Shown: positions 1 to 10,125 of the stretch, piece by piece
Layout: each line of letters starts with the position of its first letter
Position numbering within the stretch: position 1 is the stretch's first letter
The notes under the pieces: model-generated
Databases searched by the model: none
What the model saw: only the letters and a program-made list of their open reading frames with translations
Told to the model about the DNA's origin: nothing
Assembly (NCBI GenBank): GCA_034696485.1
Contig: JAQIWT010000184.1
Location: 1-29,619 of the forward strand
Reading direction: 5' to 3'
Origin: Isohypsibius dastychi
Lineage: Eukaryota > Tardigrada > Eutardigrada > Parachela > Isohypsibiidae
Length of the DNA: 29,619 bases
Position numbers and translations under genes: made by a program

Positions 1-574
1 CGAACTGATCTTCAAGCTCATTCATAAAGTGAACCCATGTCTAAATGACAGTTTTTTATCATTCCCCAGTGTTTGAACACAGGGGCCATAATTTTCCCAC
101 GTGAACATTTGAATGCGCGCATTCTGCGGATTGCACGAATTGAACACTGTCCATGGTTCAAAAATATCCTAGCGAGTAACTGGGATGAAAAGACACATAT
201 GTTCATGTTTCAAGCAGCTGGTCTGTTGTTTCTAGGTTTTTATGAGATGACGATGTACAGAGCTACGCAGAGTGTGAACCTGAATGAAACAAGTTGGCGA
301 ATGTGACTCAGTGACGCTTAGTCGTTTGCGAATCGATCTTCCGTTCTCTTTTTTCGCCAAAGTTGCATAGCGATCTCACTGGACTCTGACTCCACCCTTT
401 TTTTCGATCAGCCCAAAGGTGTCAGATTAGAAAAGTTGGCAAGTTTGATAGTATTCTGTTTTAAATAACGGTTGACCTTTTCTGTTGTTTCAATATCTTG
501 ACCATCAAATTGGTATTTTTGCGGAAAATCGTTTCAAACACTTTTGGCAATACAGTTGATCCCAATTGCTCAAA
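1..574. other. Gene-poor left edge
   Basis: No convincing gene is visible. A 77-codon open frame at 73-306 on the plus strand overlaps another open frame on the minus strand (18-206), and neither has recognisable domains or clear splice signals. The last 100 bases before the ATG at 575 should hold the promoter and 5' untranslated region of the next gene, but no TATA-like motif stands out. Confidence 0.5.
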
Positions 575-2261
575 ATGGGCATTGCGCTCTTAGCGCCCTC
601 TTATCTATCTGTCCATGGTGGTGCGGTGGAAGCTATTCGTCGCTATCTTTTCGACTACCTCTCTGCAATCCACCAAGATAGTCGCATTGTCGTGCTTGAT
701 CAGTCTTTCTGGTCCAAAAGCAAGGCCACTGAATCCGTCATCAACAGACTATGGCGAGCGGACATTCGTGGACTCTTCCTCCTCATCAGATATGGCCAGC
801 CAATGAAAATGCGCCATCAGATCGAGACTGTTATGAGGAATTTGTACAAGCAGAACAAATCTATTCCAGCGATGCCGTTGTGTATTTTCGTCCATGGACA
901 CGAAGCTGTCGGTGAAAAGGAGAAGCGCCGCATCAAATTGCTGTACAGGATTTATCTAGCGCAACAAAATCTTCCTAAAACAATGGCAAGCAACAGGTGA
1001 ATTTCTGCCATAATAATCACATCCTTCCGCGTTCTTCTATTTTGTTTCTATTCCGTTTGAAGTTATTTTATCCTCAACTGGCTTTTTCAGATCTATGATC
1101 CAAATTCGTCATTGTCACTCCAAGACACTCCGGAAAGATAAGGTCAAAGATACGATGGACTGGATGTCGGAACATATGAAAAGTCTGCGCATATGGGATA
1201 GTGAGAGTATTTCTGGCAATCATAAGTTTGATGCTTATTTTGAGCTACCCTCATCACAACGAAGCAAGTCACCTCAGCCATCACTGAGATCGCTTCGAAC
1301 ACGAAGGTCATCTTCGTTGCCGAAAGTGCAGCCCACCAACCGATATCCGGCAGCGATAACTTGCAGTACGGCCCGGAAAACGGTCAACCTGACTTTCAAA
1401 CAAGCAGTCCTCCAAGCCACGTTACGACAAGGTAAACATTTTTCAAAAGCTGCCGATAGATCTCTTCCATACAGAGATTCTATCAGGTACTCATGGACTA
1501 CCGTGGACGAGCTCTGTGGAGCACTGCGCGTTATCCGAACGAGCCTGCTATTTGGACGACATATTCACAGAACTCACCGGTTACCGTGATCGAGCATACG
1601 AGATTCTGAGCCGACGATTACGTTACATGAAAAACCAAGGTGTCAGTAAACCGAGGACACGGGAATTTTTCTTCACTCATTTCAGCTGGGTAAGAAATGC
1701 ATGTGCCGGACATCACATTTAGTTCTATCAGCGATTTTCGTTTCAACTACCTTCCCCAGTCATTCCAGCTCATTTTTCTGGAGAATTTCGAAGATTTCCC
1801 TGCAAACAATCCGGTGTTTTTAAAGATCTCTCATGTAGGCTGAGCAGGTATGGAGCCGAAAAGTTACCCACGTTGTCGTCACTTGCGACCTTGCTGGGGT
1901 GCAGCACCAACAGATTATGAAGCTTAAAAGCTTTCTGAGCCCCGGAGAGCTCAAGATTCTGCGTGCATACATCTTGGAGTACTATGCAGCAACTGGCAAA
2001 AGCCTCCATGGTAAATTCATCAAAAACATACATCGTTCGGCAAGTGTACACGAAGTAGCGTGCAATGTACGGGATAGCAAGAGTGTTCAGCCAGGCCCCA
2101 ATGATTCTTTGCAAACGGTTCACTCGAAAGGTCTGTGTCAAGTCAGTTATGACCAGAGGAATCTTTTCAAAGCTGATTTCCTCCTGATTGATGGCCAGAC
2201 TCCGTCGAAACCTTTATTTAAACCGATACCGAACCAGTACCTAGAGAAGACATCACTTTAA
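575..2261 (+). CDS. Four-exon protein of unknown function
   Basis: Proposed exons are 575-996, 1091-1431, 1475-1689 and 1848-2261, giving about 463 residues. The frame runs through all three GT-AG introns (94, 43 and 158 nt), which is the main evidence that this is a gene. The start is the ATG at 575; the open frame extends to a TTG at 566 only. Exon 1 encodes a mildly hydrophobic, charged segment beginning MGIALLAPSYLSVHGGAVEA. Exon 2 is rich in Ser, Arg and Pro (SLRSLRTRRSSSLPK). Exon 3 is helical and charged (DRAYEILSRRLRYMKN), and exon 4 has a helical stretch (PGELKILRAYILEYYAATGK). No transmembrane helix, signal peptide or known catalytic motif was recognised. The third intron is the least certain: an alternative acceptor at 1759 also keeps the frame but reaches a stop after about 30 codons, giving a shorter C-terminus. 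No homologue was recognised and no function is assigned. Confidence 0.5.
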
Positions 2262-3092
2262 CCAGATGAACTGTCGGGAAAGGACGCAGCACTATCCAGT
2301 TTCCAAACTGGTATCTAACGCATGTCTTTTGGTCAAGAAATGTTTTTCGGATCCTCGTGATTAATCCATGATCCTGACGAATTGGTGACAAGTTTACATC
2401 TCGCAAGGTGGTGTTGTCAATCTGTGTGTTTACGTTATGAGGAATTCCAGCTCGCGTCTAGGGAACACATACGGGAACAACCACTGACTCTTCGATACAG
2501 AAACAGATCGAAACGGTTTCACCTGCCGAGCCACTACATGCATCTGTACATAGCCGACATGGGGAAGATGATACTCATAGTAGACACAAAGTCTATCTTG
2601 TGACTTAACAATCCAGTCAATCTCTCTTGGAACCCGAATGAACGAGTAGGATCATGGTTGACTTAGAACATGGTTGATGTGACACCATTGTTACGGCTGT
2701 TACAGTTTTCCCTTTTTTCAAAACCTGAATTCCCACATGTCATCTGTAGACATCGTTTGTGCTCGCGATCGTTTTCAAAAGAAAAAGCACGGTGAAATGT
2801 GAAAAAATTAAATCAAATTCAGTTTTGATTGAGTTGGGCTGGCAGTCCATGGCCTCTTGGGTGAAGTAATACGGAGTGCCATCGACTCAATGCGAATTCT
2901 CCACGTTCTCCCAGGATTCTCGTCACATACGTGGCCAAAATACAGTCCCGCCAAGACCAAGAATACTGAATCTCCATCAGTCCTTTGCCTCCTTGTTGGA
3001 TCTGGGTGCACGCAATATTCCCGGGGACGAACGAAAGCGACAGGGTCAACATGGGGGAGTTGTGAACGCAAATAAAAAGAGATCGAGTCCTG
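2262..3092. other. Spacer between convergent genes
   Basis: About 830 bases lie between the end of the plus-strand gene and the stop codon of the minus-strand coiled-coil gene. Open frames of 60-120 codons exist on both strands (for example 2382-2603 plus, 2808-3071 minus) but they overlap each other, lack recognisable domains and have no supporting splice pattern. The segment should contain both 3' untranslated regions. No repeat or RNA gene was seen. Confidence 0.45.
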
Positions 3093-5465
3093 TCAGGTAT
3101 CATCCGTGGTTATCTCAACAGACACGGTCAAACTTCCTTCCGATCGGAATTCAGCGAAACTATCGCTTTTTGTTTTCTCCATTGAGAACTGAGGCAGAAA
3201 CCCGGCTGTTAATGAGCTGTTCCTTATGAAGTTGATATCGGTGTCAGCCGAATCGTCGTGAACAAAAATTCTGGGAATCTCGAGCGATCTGGCCCCAATT
3301 GAGGAAAAATCCTGTGTTGTGAATGGATTAACCGACGACTGATGAGTGGCGAGATAGGAAAAATTATGGCGTGAAAACAATCCCTTTCCAATCACCGACA
3401 GTCCTCCTGATAACCTTTGTACTTCGTCGTTGTCAGAAAACTTGTCATATAACGATTCCGCATCGTAAGCCGTAGTCGAGCCGATCTTATCCCAAATATC
3501 CCACTCGGCGAAAAGTCGGGTCTTTGTCAAATTGGTGTTGAGGGATTGGTTGATCGATTCCAGCAGAATCTGAGACGTCGCGGCTTGGTGGACAATTTTC
3601 TTCTGGAGGTTTGTGGTTTGATCATCGAGCTGATTATGAATCTCTTCAAGAGCAGTCGCTTCTGCCAGGAGTGTGCTGTTGTTTTCAATCTCTTGAAGCT
3701 CGAGTGATGGGAGAGTATTGCGCACTTTGATGATTTGCGCTTCGCAAAGTTCTTCCAAATTTTGCTTCTCTGTTTTCTGTAATGAAATCCAAACTTACAG
3801 TAAAGCCCATCCATTATCGCATCTGACGGAGCTGATAAAATTGATTGATTCATTCATTTTTAATTTTCTTGAGCCGCATAGGAAACAAAACAGTAGGTTT
3901 CGAACACTCATGTTCTTTGAACATGAATGAAGTTCAAGGAAATGCAAAGGATGACCATACGGTAACACCGAAGTTCATGGTTCGACCTGCACATGCGAAT
4001 GCAAGTGGTTGATGGACGTGTGCAACGAGCACATTTTAAACAGCTTTTATTGGATAGAGGAAGGGCAATCTGAACGTGATCTAGTTTCGTATAGCTACTA
4101 GAAAATTTTACATCTCAGAAAATGGTCATACCTCAGCCTGTTCCTCGCTGAACCTGATTTCACTTTCCGTCAGTTTCAAAAAGCGTTTATGCTCGTCATC
4201 AACTTTTCTTATGCTATTCTCCAGCTTTGCGATCTTGTTCCTGTTCCGCACCATTTCGCCTGTACAATACCATGTATTCAATACGGTATGTTTATTAAAT
4301 AAATGAATATACCTTCTCGAAAAGCATTCCATATTCCAATATCTTGCTGAAGCGTTTTTATGATCGACTTTTTCTCAGAAATTTTCGAACGCAAATCGGT
4401 TGATTTGCTATAAATCTGCGCTCTGCTGACCGCAATGTCTTCTTCGGTCTGACGAATAGATCTCCTCCACTGGTCTTCAAGTGCACTTAATTCAGCTTCG
4501 TCTTGTGTGAATTCCCCCTTGCAGGCTTGCATCTCCTGATCATATCTATCAAGTGCATCCCCGTCAGGATAACAGAATTCGCCACCAAACCCCAGTTACC
4601 GTTTTTGTGTCTCAGCAAGTTTTTCATTCACGATCCGACCCTCCTCAGCTGCTGCTTGATACACAAATAAATGTTCTTCCAACTTCTCCTCTGCGACTTT
4701 TATCTGATAGTCTAGATAAGCCTCTTCTGGTGTTAGAACATCCTCCATTGAGGTTCGAGACGCTTCGCTTTTCTTCTTCTTTTTCTTTTTCTTTTTGGAC
4801 TTTTTTGCTTTTGGGACGGCATTTTGCTCGATAGCAGTAAGTATCGTATTTCTTGTTCGTTCGGTTGACCAATCAGATGCACCACTTTCGTACTCTTCTG
4901 ATCTCCTACGCTGTCGCTTCTCAGGCTGGAGCATTTGAATACTCTGCGCAACTGCCCGTTTGGTTTTGATTTCAGATGACTTAGCACTGTCCAAAGAAGG
5001 TAGCCGTTCTTGGGCCGACAACGCGACGAACCGGCTGAATGTCTTGATCTTCCGAGCATATTCCTGCCTTGATCCCTGTAGTTTGTCGAAGAACTTGCTG
5101 GCTCGATGAATTGCGAGGTCAGTGGCGAGCTTCAGTGCAGCAATGGGATCATTGTTGTAGTCGTTATCGGGCATGTCTGTCCTCATCTGATGGCTGGACG
5201 AGCCCCTGGGATGAAACGACCGGGGAGCGTCATGATCATCCTCATTCAGAATTGTTTGTTGGACCACGATATCTGCTATTTCAGGATCGACCTTGTTCAG
5301 GAAATCCAACAGGGTGATATTTGCTGGCTTTGAAGGTTCCGTTGCGGCATCGTTTCTTTGACTAGAAGCTTCATCCACCGACTCGTATTTCGGTTCATCC
5401 GTTGAGCTCAAGACAGCGGCTTCGTCGGGGTTCGTATTCAGGTCGACGACAGTTTTAGACATCAT
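3093..5465 (-). CDS. Coiled-coil protein, weakly CCDC83-like
   Basis: Four exons on the minus strand, 5465-4600, 4545-4313, 4259-4132 and 3776-3093, join in frame to about 636 residues; introns are 54, 53 and 355 nt. The start is the ATG at 5465, the first of two adjacent Met codons. Residues 1-210 are acidic and Ser-rich and look disordered. A nearly pure lysine run of about 12 follows near residues 221-235. From about residue 245 to 500 the protein is a long charged coiled coil, and the last 130 residues are Ser-rich. The beginning of the coiled coil (EEAYLDYQIKVAEEKLEEH) resembles the CCDC83 motif ALLDYQ-KEDAVEQ in spacing and charge, which suggests but does not prove that family. CCDC83 proteins are testis-biased and of unknown biochemical role. 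It is transcribed divergently from the RING gene at 6208. Confidence 0.7.
4260..4312 (-). other. 53-nt intron, typical of this genome
   Basis: The phase-1 intron starts GTATATTC and ends TTGTACAG on the minus strand. It is AT-rich compared with the flanking coding sequence. It contains ATG and stop codons that would break the frame, so its removal is required to join the coiled-coil exons. It illustrates the short intron class (about 43-70 nt) seen throughout the window. Confidence 0.75.
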
Positions 5466-6207
5466 CAATCTTGAAGGCGGCTGAACATAATACGCTTCCC
5501 AATGCCGGCCCTGTGTGGAGCGGAAGAACCTTGAGAGACCTTCGGGTCTCCACGGTCAAGTATCCAAGGCGAGAGATGTATGAATCGCATGACAAAGACC
5601 GCTCTTGTTGGTCCGTTCATGCGAATTTTGCGACCGGGGAGCAGAGCTCTGACGGAGTTCTGGATGGAGAATTTCGACTTTACAGCTGATTGGTTTCTGT
5701 CATAATTCATCTCGAACGCAACATGAGCCAGGAGGCCGACCGCCGTGATATTCCTATCCACCGCCAAGGTCTTAAGATTGACTGACATCAAACATTTGCA
5801 GCTCACAGAAAGGACACACATTTGTGCAGTTTGAAGCGACGCATGTCGAATTCCGGTGATTCAATGCCGTGAAAACTGTTCAATTTGGGCTCTTTTAAAA
5901 CGCGATTGCCACGGAGCATCCCAAGAACGAGCCGAACTGTGGATTAACAATCCCGAAACATCTGAGCCGAATGAATAGTCCCGAAGATGAACGAACAGCA
6001 GCTTTCTGATCCATCTGGTATTCATCGTACTATGCATAAGTACTGGGGAAGCGTAGTGCATAAACACAGTTTCAACAAAGCTCATATGCCAGGTATCGAA
6101 ATTTGGCTTGAATACGCGCAAACGTCAAAGGCAGTCGCTCTGCTCAGGTGAGATTCGAAACGAGTAGTGTGTGGTGTTGTGGTAACCAGGCGTCAGTAAC
6201 ATTCGAA
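5466..6207. promoter_or_regulatory. Divergent intergenic region between coiled-coil and RING genes
   Basis: About 740 bases separate the start of the minus-strand coiled-coil gene from the first in-frame ATG of the RING gene, so it must hold both promoters. Open frames are found on both strands: minus 5465-5821 (118 codons) and plus 5471-5689. They are mutually exclusive shadows with no recognised domain. A good splice donor, CTCAG|GTGAGA, lies at 6147/6148 on the plus strand, 60 bases before the RING gene's ATG. The RING gene may therefore have an untranslated first exon spliced to one of the AGs at about 6189 or 6196. No TATA box was recognised. Confidence 0.35.
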
Positions 6208-8438
6208 ATGATTACGCTACATGCGGACGGCACGTTAATCGATCTTGTTCTTCGTCTCCCTTTCGCATTTGGGGTTGATCATCTTACCGGACCAGCCAGT
6301 CAGAACGCATACTGGCCAGCATTGACCAACAACCAATCTATATTCGAGGAGGAATTATCATGGGATTTAGCACACCAATACACCCAAGCAGTGGCCATTC
6401 GGATGATGTTGTTCATCGCTGGGGCCGCGTGCTGGATGGTTGTAAAATTCTTTCCCGTTTCTCAGATGGTTTTATCGGCTATTTGGATAGAAACAGCTGT
6501 AATATTCTCGGCAATCCTTGCTCTCAACATCGCTTCCCTGTACGCCCCACTGCCTGCTGTTCTCTGCATATTCATCGTCAACAGATACTTACACACACTC
6601 TTCATCTTGGGGATCAGGAAGCTTCGGCTGCTGGAGCTTATGAGCCTGCCGATAAGCGTGGAATACCAGAGCGAGAATACAAGCCGATTGGCTGAAAGTC
6701 ATTTTCTTACTCCATGGCCACGGTTTTCAGCAGTCATCCTGATCAGCCGTTTTGCAAGTTTATCGAACTTCGATCACTTGTTTTACCCTGTGGTGATGTC
6801 CTTGCTAGCTGCACCTGCGACATACTTCCTGATGGATGCATTCATGTGGAGGGGTTACTCAATTTTTCACACACTCAGAATACGGAGGTTGAATCAGTTC
6901 CGAATGGTTGTCATCAGTCCGTACTATGTTGCGGTTGAGCGTTGTATCTGGCACTCAGTTGGAGAGGATATCGTCAATCGTGTCTACGCGTATGGTAAAT
7001 TTAATATAGTATAACATCACAAGCACTCTAATTCATCTCCACTTATTCAAAACCACCCCCCCCCCCCCCACCCAGCCTGCAGCAGTTTTTATAAACCCTC
7101 GCTTCTGCTAGCAATAAGCTCTGCATCCTTTACTTACGGTCCCTATGTAATACCAAGTATTGCTAATTTGTCCTGCGGAGATGCATTTTTGTTTCATCAA
7201 GAGCGCACTACGTAGGGTCTCTTTTGTTCTCGCTGAATGTTACCTAAAAGCACCACTTGTTTTTCAGGCTATTGTGGCTGAGTCGTGTGGCTTTTCATCT
7301 GGGATCAGTATGTTACAGTGAGGGGTACATCGGACTTCATTTGTATGTACCTCAGGCCATCGTCGATGCAACATGCGCATCATTTGCATCAATGTGTGGT
7401 GTGGCCTGGATGGCCACATACCTCTACGAATGGCTTTTGAGTTATTGGTTCAAGTGCATTCACGTCGAGCTGGCTACTGAACAAAATCGCGATTTCCTCT
7501 TGATGAAGTATGATCTGACAAGCTACCTTGCTACATTCTGTTATCTGGGCAACATGCTGAACCGCAGCTTTCCGTGGTCGATCACGCATCTTATTCGCAT
7601 CCTTATATTTTTCATCACATTTCGGCTGGCCTTTGTTCCATTGTGCTCTGGACTGGAAGTACAGCGCCAGCTGTTATCAGGGACGGTCAAGCACAGGACA
7701 TATGTTCGATGCGTGCTTGATGGGTCAGTTTTCCCAATGCTGCTCGGTCTGGGTCTAGCGTCTTCCATGTGGGTCATGCCGTTCGGGTTTGAGAAACTGT
7801 TTGCGGGCGAATGGTTGAATGATCAGAAAAAAACTTTCCCGGCTGACTTCGAAGTGTGGATGCATGGAGAAATTGTGCTGGCGTTATTTGACATTTTTTT
7901 CATGAGTGTGTCGACTTCTGTAACTGCTCTGGCAGGACACGCTCATCTGATTGCGGACGGGAACCCACGCTTCTGGCACATTGTTCTACAAAACACAGAG
8001 GCTGTTTGCAAGTGGTATTCGGATTTTATTCGGGAGTTTCTCAGCGCGTTTCTCCACAGCCTTGTTCTGACGACTTTGTGGGAAGAGCGAACGGGTGTGG
8101 TTCTCAGCATAACTTATATGTCCAGATTGATGGAGGATATGGGTGCTCTGCACGATGCTTGCTCAAAGGAATTCACAACTCAGTTTTTCTGTTGGTCAAA
8201 ATGCATTATTCGAGCCCTGGAATCGCCCGATGAAAAAATGTTCAAGGAATGGAAGGACGTGTGCAGTATCTGTCGAATCGAGGAGGCTGTACGAGAGAAT
8301 TTGTGCTTTCTGCCATGTAGACATTTTTATCATCGTGAGTGTATAGAGGAATGGCTGAAGCGTCAAATGAGATGTCCCATGTGCATGCGTAGAATCGTGT
8401 TCCGCAATGGTGAAGTTGGCATGGATAAACTGTCTTGA
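6208..8438 (+). CDS. Multi-pass membrane RING-H2 E3 ligase, TRC8/RNF145-like
   Basis: The product has many hydrophobic segments followed by a C-terminal RING-H2 finger (CSIC, then CRHFYHREC, then CPMC, near 8260-8380). This is the architecture of RNF139 (TRC8) and RNF145, ER ubiquitin ligases linked to sterol control and ER-associated degradation. The N-terminal motif TLIDLVLRLPFAF matches the LNVALRVP-type start of that family. A likely start is the ATG at 6208. The first open frame ends at a good donor, TATG|GTAAAT (6995), and the second open frame runs from about 7258 to 8438 without interruption. The obvious acceptor TTTTTCAG at 7267 is out of phase by one base. The acceptor GGGATCAG at 7308 restores the frame and gives about 638 residues, but drops a hydrophobic stretch beginning LLWLSRVAFH. 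The family call is firm at the level of a membrane RING protein; RNF139 versus RNF145 cannot be decided. Confidence 0.8.
6995..7308 (+). other. Intron of the RING gene with ambiguous 3' end and poly-C tract
   Basis: The donor at 6995 (GTAAAT) is strong. The interval contains an uninterrupted run of about 14 C near 7052-7066 and a pyrimidine-rich acceptor TTTTTCAG ending at 7267. Using that acceptor shifts the frame by one and meets a TGA at once, whereas an acceptor ending at 7308 keeps the frame. A small internal exon, or a single-base error in the assembly, would also explain the mismatch. Confidence 0.5.
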
Positions 8439-8500
8439 GATTCGCATGCAGCAGTTCGTCCAGAGTTGTTCACATAAATAAGTGATGACAACTGGATGGT

Positions 8501-8506
8501 AATAAA
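8501..8506 (+). terminator. Polyadenylation signal of the RING gene
   Basis: A canonical AATAAA occurs 63 bases after the TGA stop of the RING gene, in an AT-rich context (GGTAATAAATAATATGG). It is well placed to direct cleavage before the mobile element at 8650. Confidence 0.6.
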
Positions 8507-8649
8507 TAATATGGACCATCAAATGCACATGAAGCATGACGGGCGGGGGATCAACGAGGAGCGGTAGGCCGAATGGGCGGGGCTACAGGCCAGAGAAATA
8601 CTTAGGCTTTGAATATGGCCTCCCAGCGACAAGCGTAACGAACTTAAAG

Positions 8650-8902
8650 TACGTCTCCGCCAAAAGAAAGTGGCCACCTCCGTCACTGACTGATATACTG
8701 CGTACGCTCATAATGTACTTCGTACGTTTCTGGCACTCTGAATTATTCAAACCCCCGAGGGTTTTGAAGGTATATTTGGTCTTGATTCTTGAATCGTAAG
8801 TATACTCAGCTCGGGGTCTGAGAAGAATATCCTGTTGTTCTCGGCAATGTTAATCAACCGATTTCAAAACGCGAATGGTCACTTTCTTTTGGCGGAGGCG
8901 TA
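8650..8902. mobile_element. TA-flanked inverted-repeat element (MITE), copy 1, 253 bp
   Basis: The left end TACGTCTCCGCCAAAAGAAA is matched in reverse complement at the right end by TTTCTTTTGGCGGAGGCGTA. The inverted repeat extends about 27 bp with few mismatches (AAGTGGCCA against TGGTCACTT). Both ends finish in TA, consistent with the TA target duplication of Tc1/mariner-type elements. The interior has no transposase frame, so the element would need a transposase supplied in trans. The first 12 bases of the terminus are shared with the two shorter elements in the window, but the interior is different. Confidence 0.8.
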
Positions 8903-9122
8903 CAACGGCAGTGAGCAGAAGCGGAACGAAAATAAACCAATCACAACACTAATAGAAGCAAAAACCCATGTAAAGAAGTAGTTAGTTCCGCCGAACAGAA
9001 CAAACAGATCAATATTATTCAAGATGGAACAACTCCACGCAACTTTGTGATTGACCTTTCCAGTGGCAAGATGTCCAGCATTACGGTGAAATGATCAAAA
9101 TCGGCAGACCGTTTCGTTACAT

Positions 9123-9968
9123 TTAAGCCGATGTTTGTTCCTGCATCACGGAAGATGAAGTCATGATGAGAGCAATAATGAGTCCATAGAGACCAAGCAC
9201 TTCGGCAAAAATGAGAACCAGCACCATCCCGATGAAGAGACGAGGCTGAAGTGCCGTCCTTATTACACCTGAAAGAACTTAAAAATCGCATCCGCGCTAG
9301 TTTCCGATGACACTCGTTTATTCCCCACCTGCACTTCCAGTTTCTCCAATTGCGTATCCAGCTGCAGTGCCACATAGTCCCACGCTGAGACCTGCGCCCA
9401 AGTGAACAAATCCCCTGCAATGAATCAATCCGATAGTTAAACGAAATCGTCAGCCTGTTGGATCATACTTGACTGGTGAATACTTTATGATGTCGTCGCC
9501 AAAAGCTGATGAAATAATGACAGCAACAACTAAGCCGTAAATGGCGATGATGCCAGCCATGATCTGAATTAAGTAGACATTGAACGTGCTCAAACCACAT
9601 CGAATATCGCCATTACCACTGGTATAAGGGACTTCATAATCAGATCCGGCCGCATTACCGACATACCTGAAACAGCATACATAATACTGCCAGTAAGACA
9701 TAAATTACGTAACCATCATTACATTACTGACATACCTGCTATGGCAGTCCCAGATTTTGCCGTTCCGTAGCTGGCCCCAAGAGCTGCATTGAAAGGGAAT
9801 GTTCGTTTAAAAGTTCGAGTAATTGTTCAGCAAGAATAAGACTGTATCGTAACCTGCAAATGCCATTGCACAAGTGTTGCCCATTTGCCCACAGAATCCT
9901 GCATAGAGCTCTGTCATCTGTGACTCCGCATCTGCGCCATTGGCTGCTTTATCAATTGACATGCCCAT
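9123..9968 (-). CDS. ATP6V0C: V-type ATPase 16-kDa proteolipid, subunit c
   Basis: Six exons on the minus strand (9968-9854, 9783-9736, 9666-9617, 9563-9469, 9414-9329, 9268-9123) join in frame to 179 residues; introns are 53-70 nt. The protein forms the membrane ring of the V0 sector that carries protons. Family motifs run in order: [21 protein letters not shown], then [40 protein letters not shown], and the last helix [14 protein letters not shown], whose Glu154 corresponds to the essential carboxylate (Glu139 in the human protein). It is about 24 residues longer than the usual 155. Helix 1 is unusual ([20 protein letters not shown]) in having two Cys where most orthologues have a GA-rich FGxMGA pattern. 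The start ATG at 9968 has an A at -3; an in-frame stop lies upstream. The next gene upstream on the same strand ends only 157 bp away. Confidence 0.95.
9667..9735 (-). other. V-ATPase intron with duplicated splice flanks
   Basis: The donor side reads CAG|GTATGTCAGTAATG and the acceptor side reads CAG|GTATGTCGGTAATG. Sixteen of 17 bases agree. The intron is 69 nt long. Read without splicing, the donor side encodes the same GMSVM peptide as the next exon and then a TAA stop. This is the pattern expected when a tandem duplication spanning an AGGT creates a new intron. Confidence 0.75.
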
Positions 9969-10125
9969 TTTCAAGAAAGTGTGCTCGCCTTCCTGCTTGT
10001 CAACTTCAGCTAAACAGTGCGATTGAAGCTACCAAACCCTTTTGTGTAACCGAAAACACGAGTTTAACCACCTGCACCTATTTCAGTTCGAATTGACCTG
10101 CACCTATTCGAAGCAACATTGATCG
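9969..10125 (-). promoter_or_regulatory. Short spacer with a 13-bp direct repeat upstream of the V-ATPase gene
   Basis: Two exact copies of ACCTGCACCTATT lie at 10070-10082 and 10096-10108, 26 bp apart, about 100-140 bases upstream of the V-ATPase start codon. Each contains a CACCT/ACCTG core. The spacing of about two and a half helical turns and the position suggest paired factor-binding sites. The spacer also has to hold the 3' untranslated region of the upstream coiled-coil gene. Confidence 0.4.

Noticed and set aside
2819-3229. Overlapping frames on both strands (87-117 codons) near the 3' end of the coiled-coil gene
   Set aside because: They oppose each other and part of the plus frame is antisense to a well-supported last exon; no domain or splice support.
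5465-5821. 118-codon minus frame and its plus-strand counterpart as a ribosomal-protein-like gene
   Set aside because: A vague likeness to an L14-type protein was considered, but no diagnostic motif was found and both strands are open.
8536-8799. Plus-strand 87-codon frame as a gene
   Set aside because: It runs from the 3' flank of the RING gene into the inverted-repeat element and has no domain.
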